Below are positions 26,820 through 35,769 of a DNA stretch of 64,000 nt, piece by piece; the stretch's first letter is position 1, and each line of letters starts with the position of its first letter. The stretch comes from CAZIUL01 sp964542475 (GTDB taxonomy: Bacteria > Planctomycetota > B15-G4 > CAYZWU01), in assembly GCA_964542475.1 (NCBI GenBank), contig CAZIUL010000006.1, forward strand, positions 88,283-152,282, in the 5' to 3' direction. The notes under the pieces are model-generated. The model saw nothing but the letters and a program-made list of their open reading frames with translations. It ran no database searches and was not told the DNA's origin. Position numbers and translations under genes: made by a program.

Positions 26820-28077
26820 TGCGGACGGCACGAAGAAAAAACCAGGGACCGGCTTTTATCGGCCGGCCCCGTCGTTTTCTCCTGTGCATGGCGCTTGCTG
26901 TTTTGATGGTGCCTTTTATCTGTTCCGGGGGCGCATGCTACGGGTCCGAAGATTCAAACGATGCTGCGCAGAACACNNNNNNNNNNNNNNNNNNNNNNNN
27001 NNNNNNNNNNNNNNNNNNNNNNNNNNNNNNNNNNNNNNNNNNNNNNNNNNNNNNNNNNNNNNNNNNNNNNNNNNNNTAGACGCGGACGAAAAAAAACCTG
27101 CCCTCCAAAGAGCATGGGAGATGGTGAAGCGCGGGCATCTTTTTCTTTCCAAGGTTCAAAACGATGACGGTTCGTTTTCAGTGGATCCCAAAAGCAAGAG
27201 CTATGCCAAGAGCGCGCCGATAGCGGTAACTTCGCTTGTGTGTCTATCATTGATGGCGGGCGGGAACACTCCGGATTCAGGTCCTTTTCACAACGAGCTG
27301 AAAAAAGGGCTCTTCTACCTGGCCGAAGTCTGTGATCCTGAAACAGGCGTGTTCCGCGACGACCTTGACAAGACATCCAAGATGCACGGACAGGGCTTTG
27401 CCATTCTTGCGCTGTCGCAGGCTTACGGTATGTTCGGGCTCAAGACCCGGTCGTTAATCGGGGACAAGCTTGCCGCAAGCTTGCACAGAGCTGTCCGCCT
27501 GGTTTGCAACATCCAGACAGAGGTGGGGGGGTGGTACTACGAGCCGGTGTTTTCAGGTGATCACGAGGGATCGATCACGATCTGTATCATCCAGGGGCTG
27601 CGCGCATCACGCAATGCCGGGATTCATGTCAACAGCGATGTCATCGAAGCGGCGCTGAACTACGTTCGCCGTTCCCAGAAGGCGGACGGCTCGTTCAGGT
27701 ACCGGCTCAACGATGACAGCTCTTCGTACGCGCTGACAGCAGCCGGCCTGGCCACTTTGAATGCAATCGGCGAGTACGACAGCGAGGCCATAGACAAGGG
27801 GCTCGAATACATGCTGGAAAAGGATCCTGTCCTGAACATGGTTTCAATAGACCAATTCCCCCAGTATGCGAGGTTTTACGCGGCGCAGGCCTACTACCAG
27901 TACAAGGATCTCAGCACCTGGAAACGGTGGTATCCGCGTTTTGTGAAGGAATGCCAGGATCTCCAGTACGCGGACGGATCGTTTTCCAACCAGGCATACG
28001 GTTCTGTTTATGCCACGGCTACGATTACGCTTACGCTGCAGATTCCGTTCGGGTATATGCCGGTGTTTCAGAGGTGA
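26816..28077 (+). CDS. Second secreted toroid protein, broken by an assembly gap
   Basis: The N-terminal part (from ATG 26816, or 26819) encodes a signal peptide (FLLCMALAVLMVPFICSGG). The C-terminal part, after 100 N, encodes squalene-cyclase-like repeats: KVQNDDGSFSVDP, VGGWYYEPVFSGDHEGSIT, RRSQKADGSFRYRL and YADGSFSNQAYGS. The two parts lie in different frames across the 100-N spacer, which is expected when the gap size is unknown, so I treat them as one gene. It is a paralogue of the protein at 20073. No DxDD cyclase motif is visible. The start overlaps the stop of the upstream coiled-coil gene. Missing sequence means length and repeat count cannot be stated. Confidence 0.72.
26977..27076. 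other. Scaffold gap of 100 N
   Basis: Exactly 100 undetermined bases, the conventional length for a gap of unknown size. It falls inside the second toroid gene, soon after the encoded signal peptide. Confidence 0.99.
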
Positions 28078-28095
28078 TCAATCAAAACAGAAGAG

Positions 28096-30201
28096 CTACT
28101 TTTCCCCGACCAGCGTCTTGAATAGGGGATCGCTGTACAAGGAACACAGATCCGGGTCGTTTCGCGCGTACGCCTTCGAAAGCGCAAGGCGCGGGCGAGG
28201 CACATACTCTTCAAAATGGCGTTTCAGCCAAAGTAGCGCTTTTTCCCGGTTCTTGGCGAGGGCGTGGAGGCATGCAAGGTTATAGAACCTGTCCGGGTAA
28301 ATATCCATGGTTTCGAGAAGATCCAGCGACCTTTCAGCACGGCCCATTCTGGCATGCGCAAGCGCCAGTGCGATTGCCGGTTCCTCAAATCCGGGAGCGG
28401 TTGATTCCGCGTTCCTGAGCAGGCGCAGGCTCTCCGAAGGGTCTCCGCCGGACAAGGCGTTTATTGTTTCCAGGTATAGAAAACCTCGGGCCTTCTGCTC
28501 ACGGTAATATCGAAGGTACTCCTTGTCCGCTGAGGTCAGCCACATGTCTTTGTACGCTTCGATGAGTTGATCGAACACTTTAATGCCGTTCCGGATCGAT
28601 TTTTCAGACACCTCGGCCGAGCCCGGATGCATCCGGGCGAGAGCCAGGTAGAAGTGGGCATTGCCCAGCAGATCCATGTTGTGTGGATGGGCCGAGCCTT
28701 GAATGTTCGAGGTGAAATCATCGAGCATCTTCGCGCCTGCTTCCGGTTCTCCGCAGTAGTGGAGCAGAAAAAACGCCTGGTTGATCGGAAGCCGGGACCG
28801 GGCCCTGTCCACGAGGAAGCCCGGGTTGGTTATGTCAGGGTAGTAGGCGCTGCCGGAATCATCGTTTTTCAAGGCCTTGACCAGCGTTCGGAACAGCTCT
28901 TTTGCCGCATCATGCCTGTCCGTTTGGCTGAGACTCCATATCAGGTTCGATAAGCTGAACCGGCCCGTGAACATGCTGTCTATCTCCGCGGCGTCCGGAT
29001 CGTATGGAGCGGTCTTCAAGGCCGATAGGAAATACGATGACCCGTCTTTTCCTTCCAGAACAGATAACGCACCGAGCAAAAGGTCACTCTTCGCGGATAC
29101 CCTTGCCAGGGGGTTGCATTTCCCAGGATCCTGTGCCAACGGTCTGCCGCTGTCGAGAAAAGACCGCCATTCCCTGCCTGCTGCATAAGAGGCCAGGGCT
29201 AGCCCCATGTTGACCTCGATGCTGTAGATCAAGCTGTCCGTGGCCGTGCCCGGGATGATCGAGCGCCCGAGAAGTTCCAGGCGCTTGGCAGCTTTTGCCG
29301 GGTCGTCCCCGTACTGGATCATCGAATCGACATGGTCCAGGGCGAGCTCCATGTTTTGCGGGAACGCAGCATGCAGCATCGAATACATCTCAACTAGGAG
29401 GCTGTACCGCTTGGCCCTGAAAAGGTGTGCGGCAGCCTCATGCACGCCTTTATTTGCTTCGGCGCGCAGCGCTGCGGATGACGATGTCAGGCCGAAAAGC
29501 AGTGAAGGCAGGGCGTCATCAGTGGCAGTTCCGGACAAGCACTGCATTGCAGGAAAAAGAAGATAGTATTCCAGCTCTCCTTTTCTGATCTTGCACATCA
29601 AACCGTGCAGTGTTTTTGAAGCATCTGACCGCCACCCTTTCCTTATGGCTTCCAAGGCTTCTTTTTTCGAGGCGGGTTCGAAGCGCGCCATGTTATCAGC
29701 GATGATCCGGATCTGAAAGTGTGGAGCAGGCCTTTTGATACCCTTTAGGTATGTTGAAATTTCCGGGCTCGATAGTGATTTCAAGAGATCCTGAGACCAT
29801 TCGATATACTTTGGTGACCCGGTTTCCGGATGGCCGGCAAGAAACTTTATTGCTGCTGATCTGAGACAGGTCGATTCGGATTCCAGGCATTTCCAGGCAA
29901 TTGTATTCGATGAGTTGTCATAAACAAGGAAATGAAGGAGGGTTAGTATTTCGGCTTTTCCATCTGTTGAAGCTTTTGAGAAATGATCGATTAGCAGCGG
30001 GACGGATGATTCACCATTCTTCAGAATGGTTTCGCGTGCCTTGTTTTTTCTCAGGTAGTTTTTGGTGTCTAACGCTTTGATATAGCCGGAGATAAGAGAT
30101 GTTTTATCGGTATCCTCCAACGGGTAAGCGGCAGCACAAGGCAGAACAGCAGCCACAAACAGAGCGCTAAGTAGATACGATGCAAGGCCATACGGTTTCA
30201 T
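28096..30201 (-). CDS. Secreted HEAT/TPR-repeat protein
   Basis: This 701-residue protein has a signal peptide (LASYLLSALFVAAVLPCAAA). The first half has HEAT-like paired helices (SVPLLIDHFSKASTDGKAEI, DALPSLLFGLTSSSAALRAE). The second half is TPR-like (LALAHARMGRAERSLDLLET, NREKALLWLKRHFEEYVPRP). No catalytic motif is seen; it is probably a protein-interaction scaffold in the periplasm. I chose the ATG at 30201 (minus strand) because it gives a clean signal peptide; a TTG 30 bases upstream is less likely. The gene converges with the toroid gene (18 bases apart) and diverges from the nusA operon. Confidence 0.7.
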   Translation of the reverse strand: MKPYGLASYLLSALFVAAVLPCAAAYPLEDTDKTSLISGYIKALDTKNYLRKNKARETILKNGESSVPLLIDHFSKASTDGKAEILTLLHFLVYDNSSNTIAWKCLESESTCLRSAAIKFLAGHPETGSPKYIEWSQDLLKSLSSPEISTYLKGIKRPAPHFQIRIIADNMARFEPASKKEALEAIRKGWRSDASKTLHGLMCKIRKGELEYYLLFPAMQCLSGTATDDALPSLLFGLTSSSAALRAEANKGVHEAAAHLFRAKRYSLLVEMYSMLHAAFPQNMELALDHVDSMIQYGDDPAKAAKRLELLGRSIIPGTATDSLIYSIEVNMGLALASYAAGREWRSFLDSGRPLAQDPGKCNPLARVSAKSDLLLGALSVLEGKDGSSYFLSALKTAPYDPDAAEIDSMFTGRFSLSNLIWSLSQTDRHDAAKELFRTLVKALKNDDSGSAYYPDITNPGFLVDRARSRLPINQAFFLLHYCGEPEAGAKMLDDFTSNIQGSAHPHNMDLLGNAHFYLALARMHPGSAEVSEKSIRNGIKVFDQLIEAYKDMWLTSADKEYLRYYREQKARGFLYLETINALSGGDPSESLRLLRNAESTAPGFEEPAIALALAHARMGRAERSLDLLETMDIYPDRFYNLACLHALAKNREKALLWLKRHFEEYVPRPRLALSKAYARNDPDLCSLYSDPLFKTLVGEK

Positions 30202-30231
30202 GATGCGCTCGATTAAAGAGGGAGCGGACAA

Positions 30232-30650
30232 CTCGTTTTATTTTCAAGGAAACGCTATATTCTAAAAGGCCAACAAGCCGGAAGCAAGTGGGTCCTTCAG
30301 CCGGGTTGGAATGGGTATTTCGTTCGCATGAATCCAGCACCGGCCGATTGTTAAAAAATCTTCTTGACAAAACACTTAAAGCCTTTCTATGATTCGAAAA
30401 TATATTGGATTGTACATTGCTTTGGAAGTGGGCCCAGTGACCCGCTTTTTCTTTTATGTACTTTGTTCAGCAAAGATACATAAATGCACTTTTTGCAAAA
30501 GAAGCAGGAGATGGCGGAAGGGAATACTTTCACGCAATCGTCGTAACCGGATTGAATTTAATGCGTTACAGCTTTTGTTCGCGTTAAGTAGTGAGGTGCC
30601 CCCAGGCCTGTCGGATTGCTTTGCAGGAAAAACGAATAGCAGGTGAATAA
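30232..30650 (+). promoter_or_regulatory. nusA operon leader: promoter, attenuator-like hairpin, long 5' region
   Basis: A strong sigma70-type promoter is visible: TTGACA (30364-30369), 18 bases, TATGAT (30388-30393). About 35 bases past the start point is a hairpin (arms 30426-30432 and 30441-30447, seven pairs with one G-U, loop of eight) followed by TTTTTCTTTT, which reads as an attenuator or early terminator. The remaining 190 bases before nusA are unassigned; the only plus-strand open frame (30389-30646) does not look like RimP. NusA autoregulates its operon in E. coli, so attenuation here is plausible. Confidence 0.65.
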
Positions 30651-32036
30651 ATGAATGCTGAACTCTTGCGGCTGATCGATGCTTTACACAAGGAGAAGGA
30701 TATCGAAGCCGATGTCCTTTTCGTTGCCATCGAGGAGGCCATCTGTTCAGCTGTCAAGAAGCGCCATGATCCTGAAGGAGAGCTAACAGTAAGGATAAAC
30801 AGGGATTCCGGCGCGATCGAGATCTTCGAGGACGAGAAGAAGGTCAACTACAGCGACATGGGGAGGATTCAGGCGCAGACGGCAAAGCAGGTTATAATTC
30901 AAAAGATCCGTGAAGCCGAGAGGGACGTTGTTTTTACTGAATACGAGAACAGGGTCGGTGAGATAATCAACGGAAATGTTCAGCGCATCGAGGGGGGGGA
31001 CGTCATCGTTAACCTCGGAAAAGCCGAGGGCATAATACCCAGGCAGGAAAAGATCCGAGGTGAAAACTACCAACCCGGAGACCGTATCAAAGCCCTGATC
31101 TACGAGATCAGAAAAGTGGGACAAAAAGTCAGGATCCTTCTGACGCGAACAAGTGCGGACCTTGTTGCAAGGCTTTTCGAACTGGAGGTTCCTGAGATCG
31201 GGGAAAGGATTATCGAGATAAAGCGTATCGCCCGGGAACCAGGTTTTCGGACCAAGATCGCCGTGTCCTCGTATGACATGAGAGTGGATTGCGTGGGTGC
31301 CTGTGTGGGCATCCGCGGATCGAGGATCAAGTCGATAACCGATGAACTGAACGACGAGAAGATCGACATCATCCGCTGGAACGATTCGGCCGAGGTCTTG
31401 ATCATCAACGCCTTGAAACCAGCCCAGATAACGTCTATGGAGCTGATTGAGGAAGAACAGGTGGCGGTGGTGAATGTGCCTGATGACATGCTTTCGCTGG
31501 CGATCGGGCGCAAGGGGCAGAATGTACGACTGGCAGCGAAGTTAACAGGCTGGGATATCAGGATCCAAGGCTCATCCAAGAAAAGCGATGAAGGGAGTGG
31601 AGATAAGGAAGAAGATCCTGAAGTGCTCGGTGTAAGGCAAGCTCTGATGCAGGGTACCAAGTTTGATAAACCGAAGGAATCCGGGGCAAGCGATGTTCAG
31701 GACCAGGAATCCGGAAACAGCGGTTCTGAAGATAAAGAACACGAAACACCAGCTGCTGAAGAAGATGCTGAAAACGATGTTTCTGAGGCGGAAACCGGGA
31801 CCGATGCAGAAACCGGGACCGATGCTGAGACCGGGACCGATGCTGAGACCGGGACCGATGCTGAGACCGGGACCGATGCTGAGACCGGGACCGATGCGGA
31901 AACCGGGACAGACGTGGATGCCAACAATACAGACTTGGAGGATGCGGAGGAAGGACCAGGAACGGAAGATGTTCAGGAGGTTGAAGAAGAACCTCCGGAT
32001 GTCCGGGAGAACAAGAACCAAGAGGGCGGACCATGA
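30651..32036 (+). CDS. nusA: Transcription elongation/termination factor NusA
   Basis: NusA binds RNA polymerase and modulates pausing, termination and antitermination. The 461-residue protein has the N-terminal RNAP-binding domain (MNAELLRLIDALHKEKDIEA), the S1 domain (VGEIINGNVQRIEGGDVIV), and two KH domains with VGACVGIRGSRIKSITDEL and SLAIGRKGQNVRLAAKLTGW. After about residue 310 comes an acidic Gln/Glu/Asp-rich tail containing seven perfect hexapeptide repeats (AETGTD). The ATG at 30651 has AGGTGA close upstream. It heads nusA-infB-DUF503-rbfA. rimP, which usually precedes nusA, is absent here. Confidence 0.97.
   Translation: MNAELLRLIDALHKEKDIEADVLFVAIEEAICSAVKKRHDPEGELTVRINRDSGAIEIFEDEKKVNYSDMGRIQAQTAKQVIIQKIREAERDVVFTEYENRVGEIINGNVQRIEGGDVIVNLGKAEGIIPRQEKIRGENYQPGDRIKALIYEIRKVGQKVRILLTRTSADLVARLFELEVPEIGERIIEIKRIAREPGFRTKIAVSSYDMRVDCVGACVGIRGSRIKSITDELNDEKIDIIRWNDSAEVLIINALKPAQITSMELIEEEQVAVVNVPDDMLSLAIGRKGQNVRLAAKLTGWDIRIQGSSKKSDEGSGDKEEDPEVLGVRQALMQGTKFDKPKESGASDVQDQESGNSGSEDKEHETPAAEEDAENDVSEAETGTDAETGTDAETGTDAETGTDAETGTDAETGTDAETGTDVDANNTDLEDAEEGPGTEDVQEVEEEPPDVRENKNQEGGP
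31788..31913 (+). repeat. Seven tandem 18-bp repeats in the nusA tail
   Basis: Seven units of 18 bp encode AETGTD each. The four central copies are identical (GCTGAGACCGGGACCGAT) and the outer ones differ only by synonymous changes. Perfect central copies suggest recent slippage or unequal exchange; copy number changes would keep the frame. Confidence 0.97.
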
Positions 32037-32102
32037 GAAACGGATTGCGGATACCGATCAGCACCGTTTGATTGATCGTATGCCAAATACGGAGAATTGA
32101 GC

Positions 32103-34799
32103 TTGAGACTTCATGAACTGGCAAAAGAAATCGGAGTCAGCAGCAAGGAACTCCTCAAACTTTCGAAAGAGATAGGCCTTCAGGTAAAGAGCCACTCATC
32201 GAATGTTGTGGCAGGGGAGGAGTCCATTCTCCGCGTAGCCATGAAGATGGAAATGGAAGAGAAGGTTGCCGAGGAAGCGGCAGCCAAGGCCAAGGAAGAA
32301 AAAGCAGCAAAGAAGAAAACAAAGAAGAAGGCAAAAAAGAAAGCAAAAAAGAAAAAGGTAATAACGAGGGAAGGGGAAAAAGAAGAAGAAGAGAAGAAGG
32401 AAGATGTAAAGGAAAAAGAGGCTGCAACAGGAACGGCAACTGACACGAAGGATGCTTCAACGGGGACGGTTACGGAAGGCGAAATCAAGGAAAAGGTAGA
32501 TGAAGCCGGTGAGGAAGCGGCGGTGAAGGAAGCACCCACTGTTGAAGAAGGTAAAGCAGCCAAACCCGCGGCCAAGAGAAAAGGCAAGATCAAGCAGCCG
32601 CCGCCCAAGCGGGCCGGCGCTACGATCCTGGGCAGGATCACACTCCCTTCCAGGGAAGAGATGTCGAGAAAGGTCGATAGGCGCGAAACTCAACTAGGAG
32701 CGCCCGATTCAGGAAAAACTGATGAAAAGCCGGAAGATGCCCTGACAACTCCGGGCGGTAGTGATACAAGGCATCGCGCGGCGGGCGATGTCGCAACCAA
32801 AGGCTCCGTGGATTCGAGCGAAAAGGACGCAGACAAGAAGCGCAGGACAATCAAGCCGAAACAGATGATTTCCCCTCTTGATGCGGATGACGACCCACTC
32901 CTGCAAGGCATACGAATCAAGCACTGGAACAAGCATAGGCGTCCTCGCAAGCCAAGGTTCCGCCATGGATCAAAAGGAAGGAAAAGAGGCAAAAAAATCG
33001 AGCCGATTGTTCACAAGAAGGTGGACCTTGTTTTACCGGTAACCGTAAAGGAGCTTTCCAATCTTCTGGGGATAAAAGTACAGCAGATTCTTGTTTTCAT
33101 GATGAAACAGGGGAGCATGGTTCACATCAACTCTCTGGTCGAGGAGGTTGATGTTCTTAAAATAGCCGAAGATTTCGGCCGGGAGATCGGTATTCAACAG
33201 GAAATGGACGTGGAGAAAAACCTTCTGGACGATCTGGGCGAGAGCTCCATATCATCACAAGTGGAGGGAAGCGAGGGTGGTGAGTTCAGAGCACCCATTG
33301 TCGCTTTTCTTGGACATGTGGATCACGGAAAAACCTCTCTTCTCGATGCCATTCGCGAAACGAATGTTGTGGACACCGAGGATGGCGGCATCACACAGCA
33401 TGTCAGCGCATACAAGGTCGAGACCTCAAGCGGCCATTCTGTGGCCTTTCTGGACACTCCCGGGCACAAAGCCTTTACCGAGATGCGGGCCAGGGGCGCC
33501 AAGACAACAGACATCGTTGTGCTGGTTGTTGCGGCAGATGACGGAGTAATGCCTCAAACAGAGGAGGCTGTTCAACACGCCAGGGCTGCCGATGTACCGA
33601 TCGTGGTGGCTATAAACAAGGTCGATAAAGCGAACGCAAACGTGATGCAGGTGAAACAGCAGCTGGCCGGCCTCGATCTTGTCCCGGAGGACTGGGGAGG
33701 CGAGGTTGGTTGCGTGGAAGTCTCAGCGCTGAAAAAGGAAGGGTTGGACAAGCTTCTCGAACGGCTTGTACTCGAAGCGGAGATCCAGGAGCTCAGGTGC
33801 AATCCGGACCTGAACGCGCGCGGCGTGGTTCTCGATGCGCGCAAGGATGGTGAAATCGGTAATGTTATTACAGTTCTTGTGCAGGAGGGGACGCTGCGCC
33901 TGCGCGACGATCTGATTGCCGGAGATACACTTTGCCGCGTGCGTGCGCTTTATAACGACCAGGGCAGGGCAATCCAGGAGGCCGGTCCTGCAACTCCTGT
34001 GAACGTGATTGGTTTCGATTCCCTGCCGGAAGCCGGAGATGAGTTCATGAAGGTGGACGATTCCACTAAAGCACGCGACCTGGTCCAGATCAGGCTGGAT
34101 AAACATAAGGCCGCGCGCATGGCTCCTGCCGATCGGTACGCCATCACCTTGGAAAACTTATTCGAATCTATCGAAGCGGGTAAGATAAAAGAGATCCGGG
34201 TGGTTTTGAAAACGGATGTAAAAGGCACACTCGAAGTGCTCAGGCGCAGCCTTGAAGATATGCAGCACGAGGAGGTCAAGATCAAGCTGCTGCGTAGTGG
34301 ACTGGGCGACGTCACCGAGGACGACGTTCTGCTGGCGCTTGCCTCTGATGCAGTGATCCTCGGGTTTCATGTGGAGACCGACGAAAAAGCATATAGGTCG
34401 GCGAATGAGAACGGGGTGGATATCAGGATCTACAAGGTTATCTACAAGCTTCTAGACGATGTGCGGGCTGCAATGGAGGGTGAGCTGGAGCCGGCCAGGT
34501 CAGAAAAAATCAATGCTCACCTCGATGTCCGCGAGGTCTTCAAATCTTCTCGTATCGGCACTATAGCCGGCTGCTACGTGACAGATGGAGTGATACACCG
34601 CAACGATCATGTGCGCGTGATACGGGAGGATGACGTGGTTTACGAAGGGGAGCTGTCATCACTGAAGCGGTTCAAGGATGATCAGCGGGAGATAAAGGAA
34701 GGTTTTGAGTGTGGAGTGAAAATCGCCGGATTCGACGATATCAAGGAAAAGGATGTTCTGGAGGCTTTCGAAATCGTCGAGGAGAAACGCCATCTCTGA
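32103..34799 (+). CDS. infB: Translation initiation factor IF-2
   Basis: IF-2 is the GTPase that places initiator tRNA on the ribosome. The 898-residue protein has an N-terminal IF2_N domain (RLHELAKEIGVSSKELLKLS), a long Lys/Glu/Ala-rich linker, a second IF2_N-like domain (VTVKELSNLLGIKVQQILVF), and the G domain. G motifs are GHVDHGKTS (G1), DTPGHKAF (G3) and NKVDKA (G4), followed by domains II-IV. I place the start at TTG 32103, eight bases after GGAG, because it gives the usual M-R-x-H-E-L-A start; TTG 32097 is too close to that site. Confidence 0.96.
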   Translation: MRLHELAKEIGVSSKELLKLSKEIGLQVKSHSSNVVAGEESILRVAMKMEMEEKVAEEAAAKAKEEKAAKKKTKKKAKKKAKKKKVITREGEKEEEEKKEDVKEKEAATGTATDTKDASTGTVTEGEIKEKVDEAGEEAAVKEAPTVEEGKAAKPAAKRKGKIKQPPPKRAGATILGRITLPSREEMSRKVDRRETQLGAPDSGKTDEKPEDALTTPGGSDTRHRAAGDVATKGSVDSSEKDADKKRRTIKPKQMISPLDADDDPLLQGIRIKHWNKHRRPRKPRFRHGSKGRKRGKKIEPIVHKKVDLVLPVTVKELSNLLGIKVQQILVFMMKQGSMVHINSLVEEVDVLKIAEDFGREIGIQQEMDVEKNLLDDLGESSISSQVEGSEGGEFRAPIVAFLGHVDHGKTSLLDAIRETNVVDTEDGGITQHVSAYKVETSSGHSVAFLDTPGHKAFTEMRARGAKTTDIVVLVVAADDGVMPQTEEAVQHARAADVPIVVAINKVDKANANVMQVKQQLAGLDLVPEDWGGEVGCVEVSALKKEGLDKLLERLVLEAEIQELRCNPDLNARGVVLDARKDGEIGNVITVLVQEGTLRLRDDLIAGDTLCRVRALYNDQGRAIQEAGPATPVNVIGFDSLPEAGDEFMKVDDSTKARDLVQIRLDKHKAARMAPADRYAITLENLFESIEAGKIKEIRVVLKTDVKGTLEVLRRSLEDMQHEEVKIKLLRSGLGDVTEDDVLLALASDAVILGFHVETDEKAYRSANENGVDIRIYKVIYKLLDDVRAAMEGELEPARSEKINAHLDVREVFKSSRIGTIAGCYVTDGVIHRNDHVRVIREDDVVYEGELSSLKRFKDDQREIKEGFECGVKIAGFDDIKEKDVLEAFEIVEEKRHL

Positions 34800-34948
34800 T
34801 ATCGGCGGATTGCCTTTTCCCTTAGGTTTCATAATAACGCCAATTCGGAACGGAGCTGTCTTGTTCCGTCTAGCAAACCTGGTCGTCGGGGAGGGGCAAA
34901 AGCACCCGCGGGCATTGCTATGATGTACGATGCAGGAAGGGTTGAAGC

Positions 34949-35236
34949 ATGGCAGCTGTTGTCGGAATCCTGCAGTTCACACTCCTCATCAGAGGGTCGC
35001 ACACGCTCAAAGATAAAAGACGGGTGGTGCGCAGCATAAAGGATCGTCTTGGTCACCGTTTCAACATTTCCATAGCAGAGGTCGGCGCTAACGACATTCG
35101 CAATCAGGCGATCATGGCTCTCTCTTTGGTGGGAAACGACAACGGTTATGTCGAAAAGACACTCAGAAAGGTTTTGGATCAGCTGCGTGTGCATTCGGAA
35201 GCAGAGCTAGTTGACCACAGCCTTGAGCTGCTTTGA
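34949..35236 (+). CDS. DUF503 (YlxP-like) protein
   Basis: This 95-residue protein matches the DUF503/YlxP family, usually encoded between infB and rbfA. Typical features are the start VVGILQFTLLIRGSHTLKDK, the basic KRRVVRSIKDRLGHRFN, and the end TLRKVLDQLR. It is likely linked to ribosome biogenesis by its constant neighbourhood, though its molecular role is not firmly known. AGGAAGG precedes ATG 34949. Confidence 0.9.
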   Translation: MAAVVGILQFTLLIRGSHTLKDKRRVVRSIKDRLGHRFNISIAEVGANDIRNQAIMALSLVGNDNGYVEKTLRKVLDQLRVHSEAELVDHSLELL

Positions 35237-35247
35237 ACGGATGAAAG

Positions 35248-35631
35248 ATGGGATGGGACAAGTTTGAAAAACTGATTGAACTCCTGAAGAGGCGTATCTC
35301 ACAGATAGTCCTTTACCGGATGAAGGATCCAAGGATCGGTTTTATTACGATTACCAAGGTGGACCTTTCCCGCGATTTCAAGGAGTGCAAGGTTTTTTAT
35401 ACCGTTTTGGGCACGGAAGGTGAGATGACCAGAACGGCCTATGCGCTCAACGATGCCAAAGGGTATGTCCAAAGGGAAGTCGCAAAGACACTTCGAACCC
35501 GTACCATGCCGAAGATCGAGTTCGCCAAGGACGAATCTTTCGAGCGCATGGCGAGGGTAAACGATATTCTGGATACGATTCGCCGCGAGAGGCAGGATGA
35601 CGATGACACGGGGGATGGCGAGAATGAGTAG
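35248..35631 (+). CDS. rbfA: Ribosome-binding factor A
   Basis: RbfA binds the 30S subunit and helps 16S rRNA 5'-end maturation and cold adaptation. The 127-residue protein has the KH-like RbfA pattern: ISQIVLYRMKDPRIGFITIT, then VDLSRDFKECKVFYTVLG, and RTRTMPKIEFAKDESFE near the end. It starts 11 bases after the DUF503 stop. truB and rpsO, which often follow, are not here; the operon ends into an AT-rich gap. Confidence 0.94.
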   Translation: MGWDKFEKLIELLKRRISQIVLYRMKDPRIGFITITKVDLSRDFKECKVFYTVLGTEGEMTRTAYALNDAKGYVQREVAKTLRTRTMPKIEFAKDESFERMARVNDILDTIRRERQDDDDTGDGENE

Positions 35632-35639
35632 AAGCTGTT

Positions 35640-35769
35640 TCATACACTCCTAAATCATTAACAATTAATAATTATCAATTGACTATTAACAATTGAATGC
35701 CTCGGCTGTATCAACCCTGACTTTGCAAAGTCAGGGTCAATTAATTCCCCCAAATTGTGGACATGAAAC
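35640..35769. promoter_or_regulatory. AT-rich gap with a 22-bp perfect palindrome
   Basis: The first half is unusually AT-rich for this genome, with repeated ATTAACAATT-type words. A perfect palindrome follows at 35715-35736 (arms CCCTGACTTTG and CAAAGTCAGGG). There is no T-run directly after it, so it may be a protein-binding site, or a terminator for rbfA that acts without one. It ends 34 bases before the kinase start. Confidence 0.5.

Noticed and set aside
30389..30646. Possible rimP or leader peptide before nusA
   Set aside because: The 85-residue translation has no RimP pattern, and no ribosome site is evident. Treated as leader.
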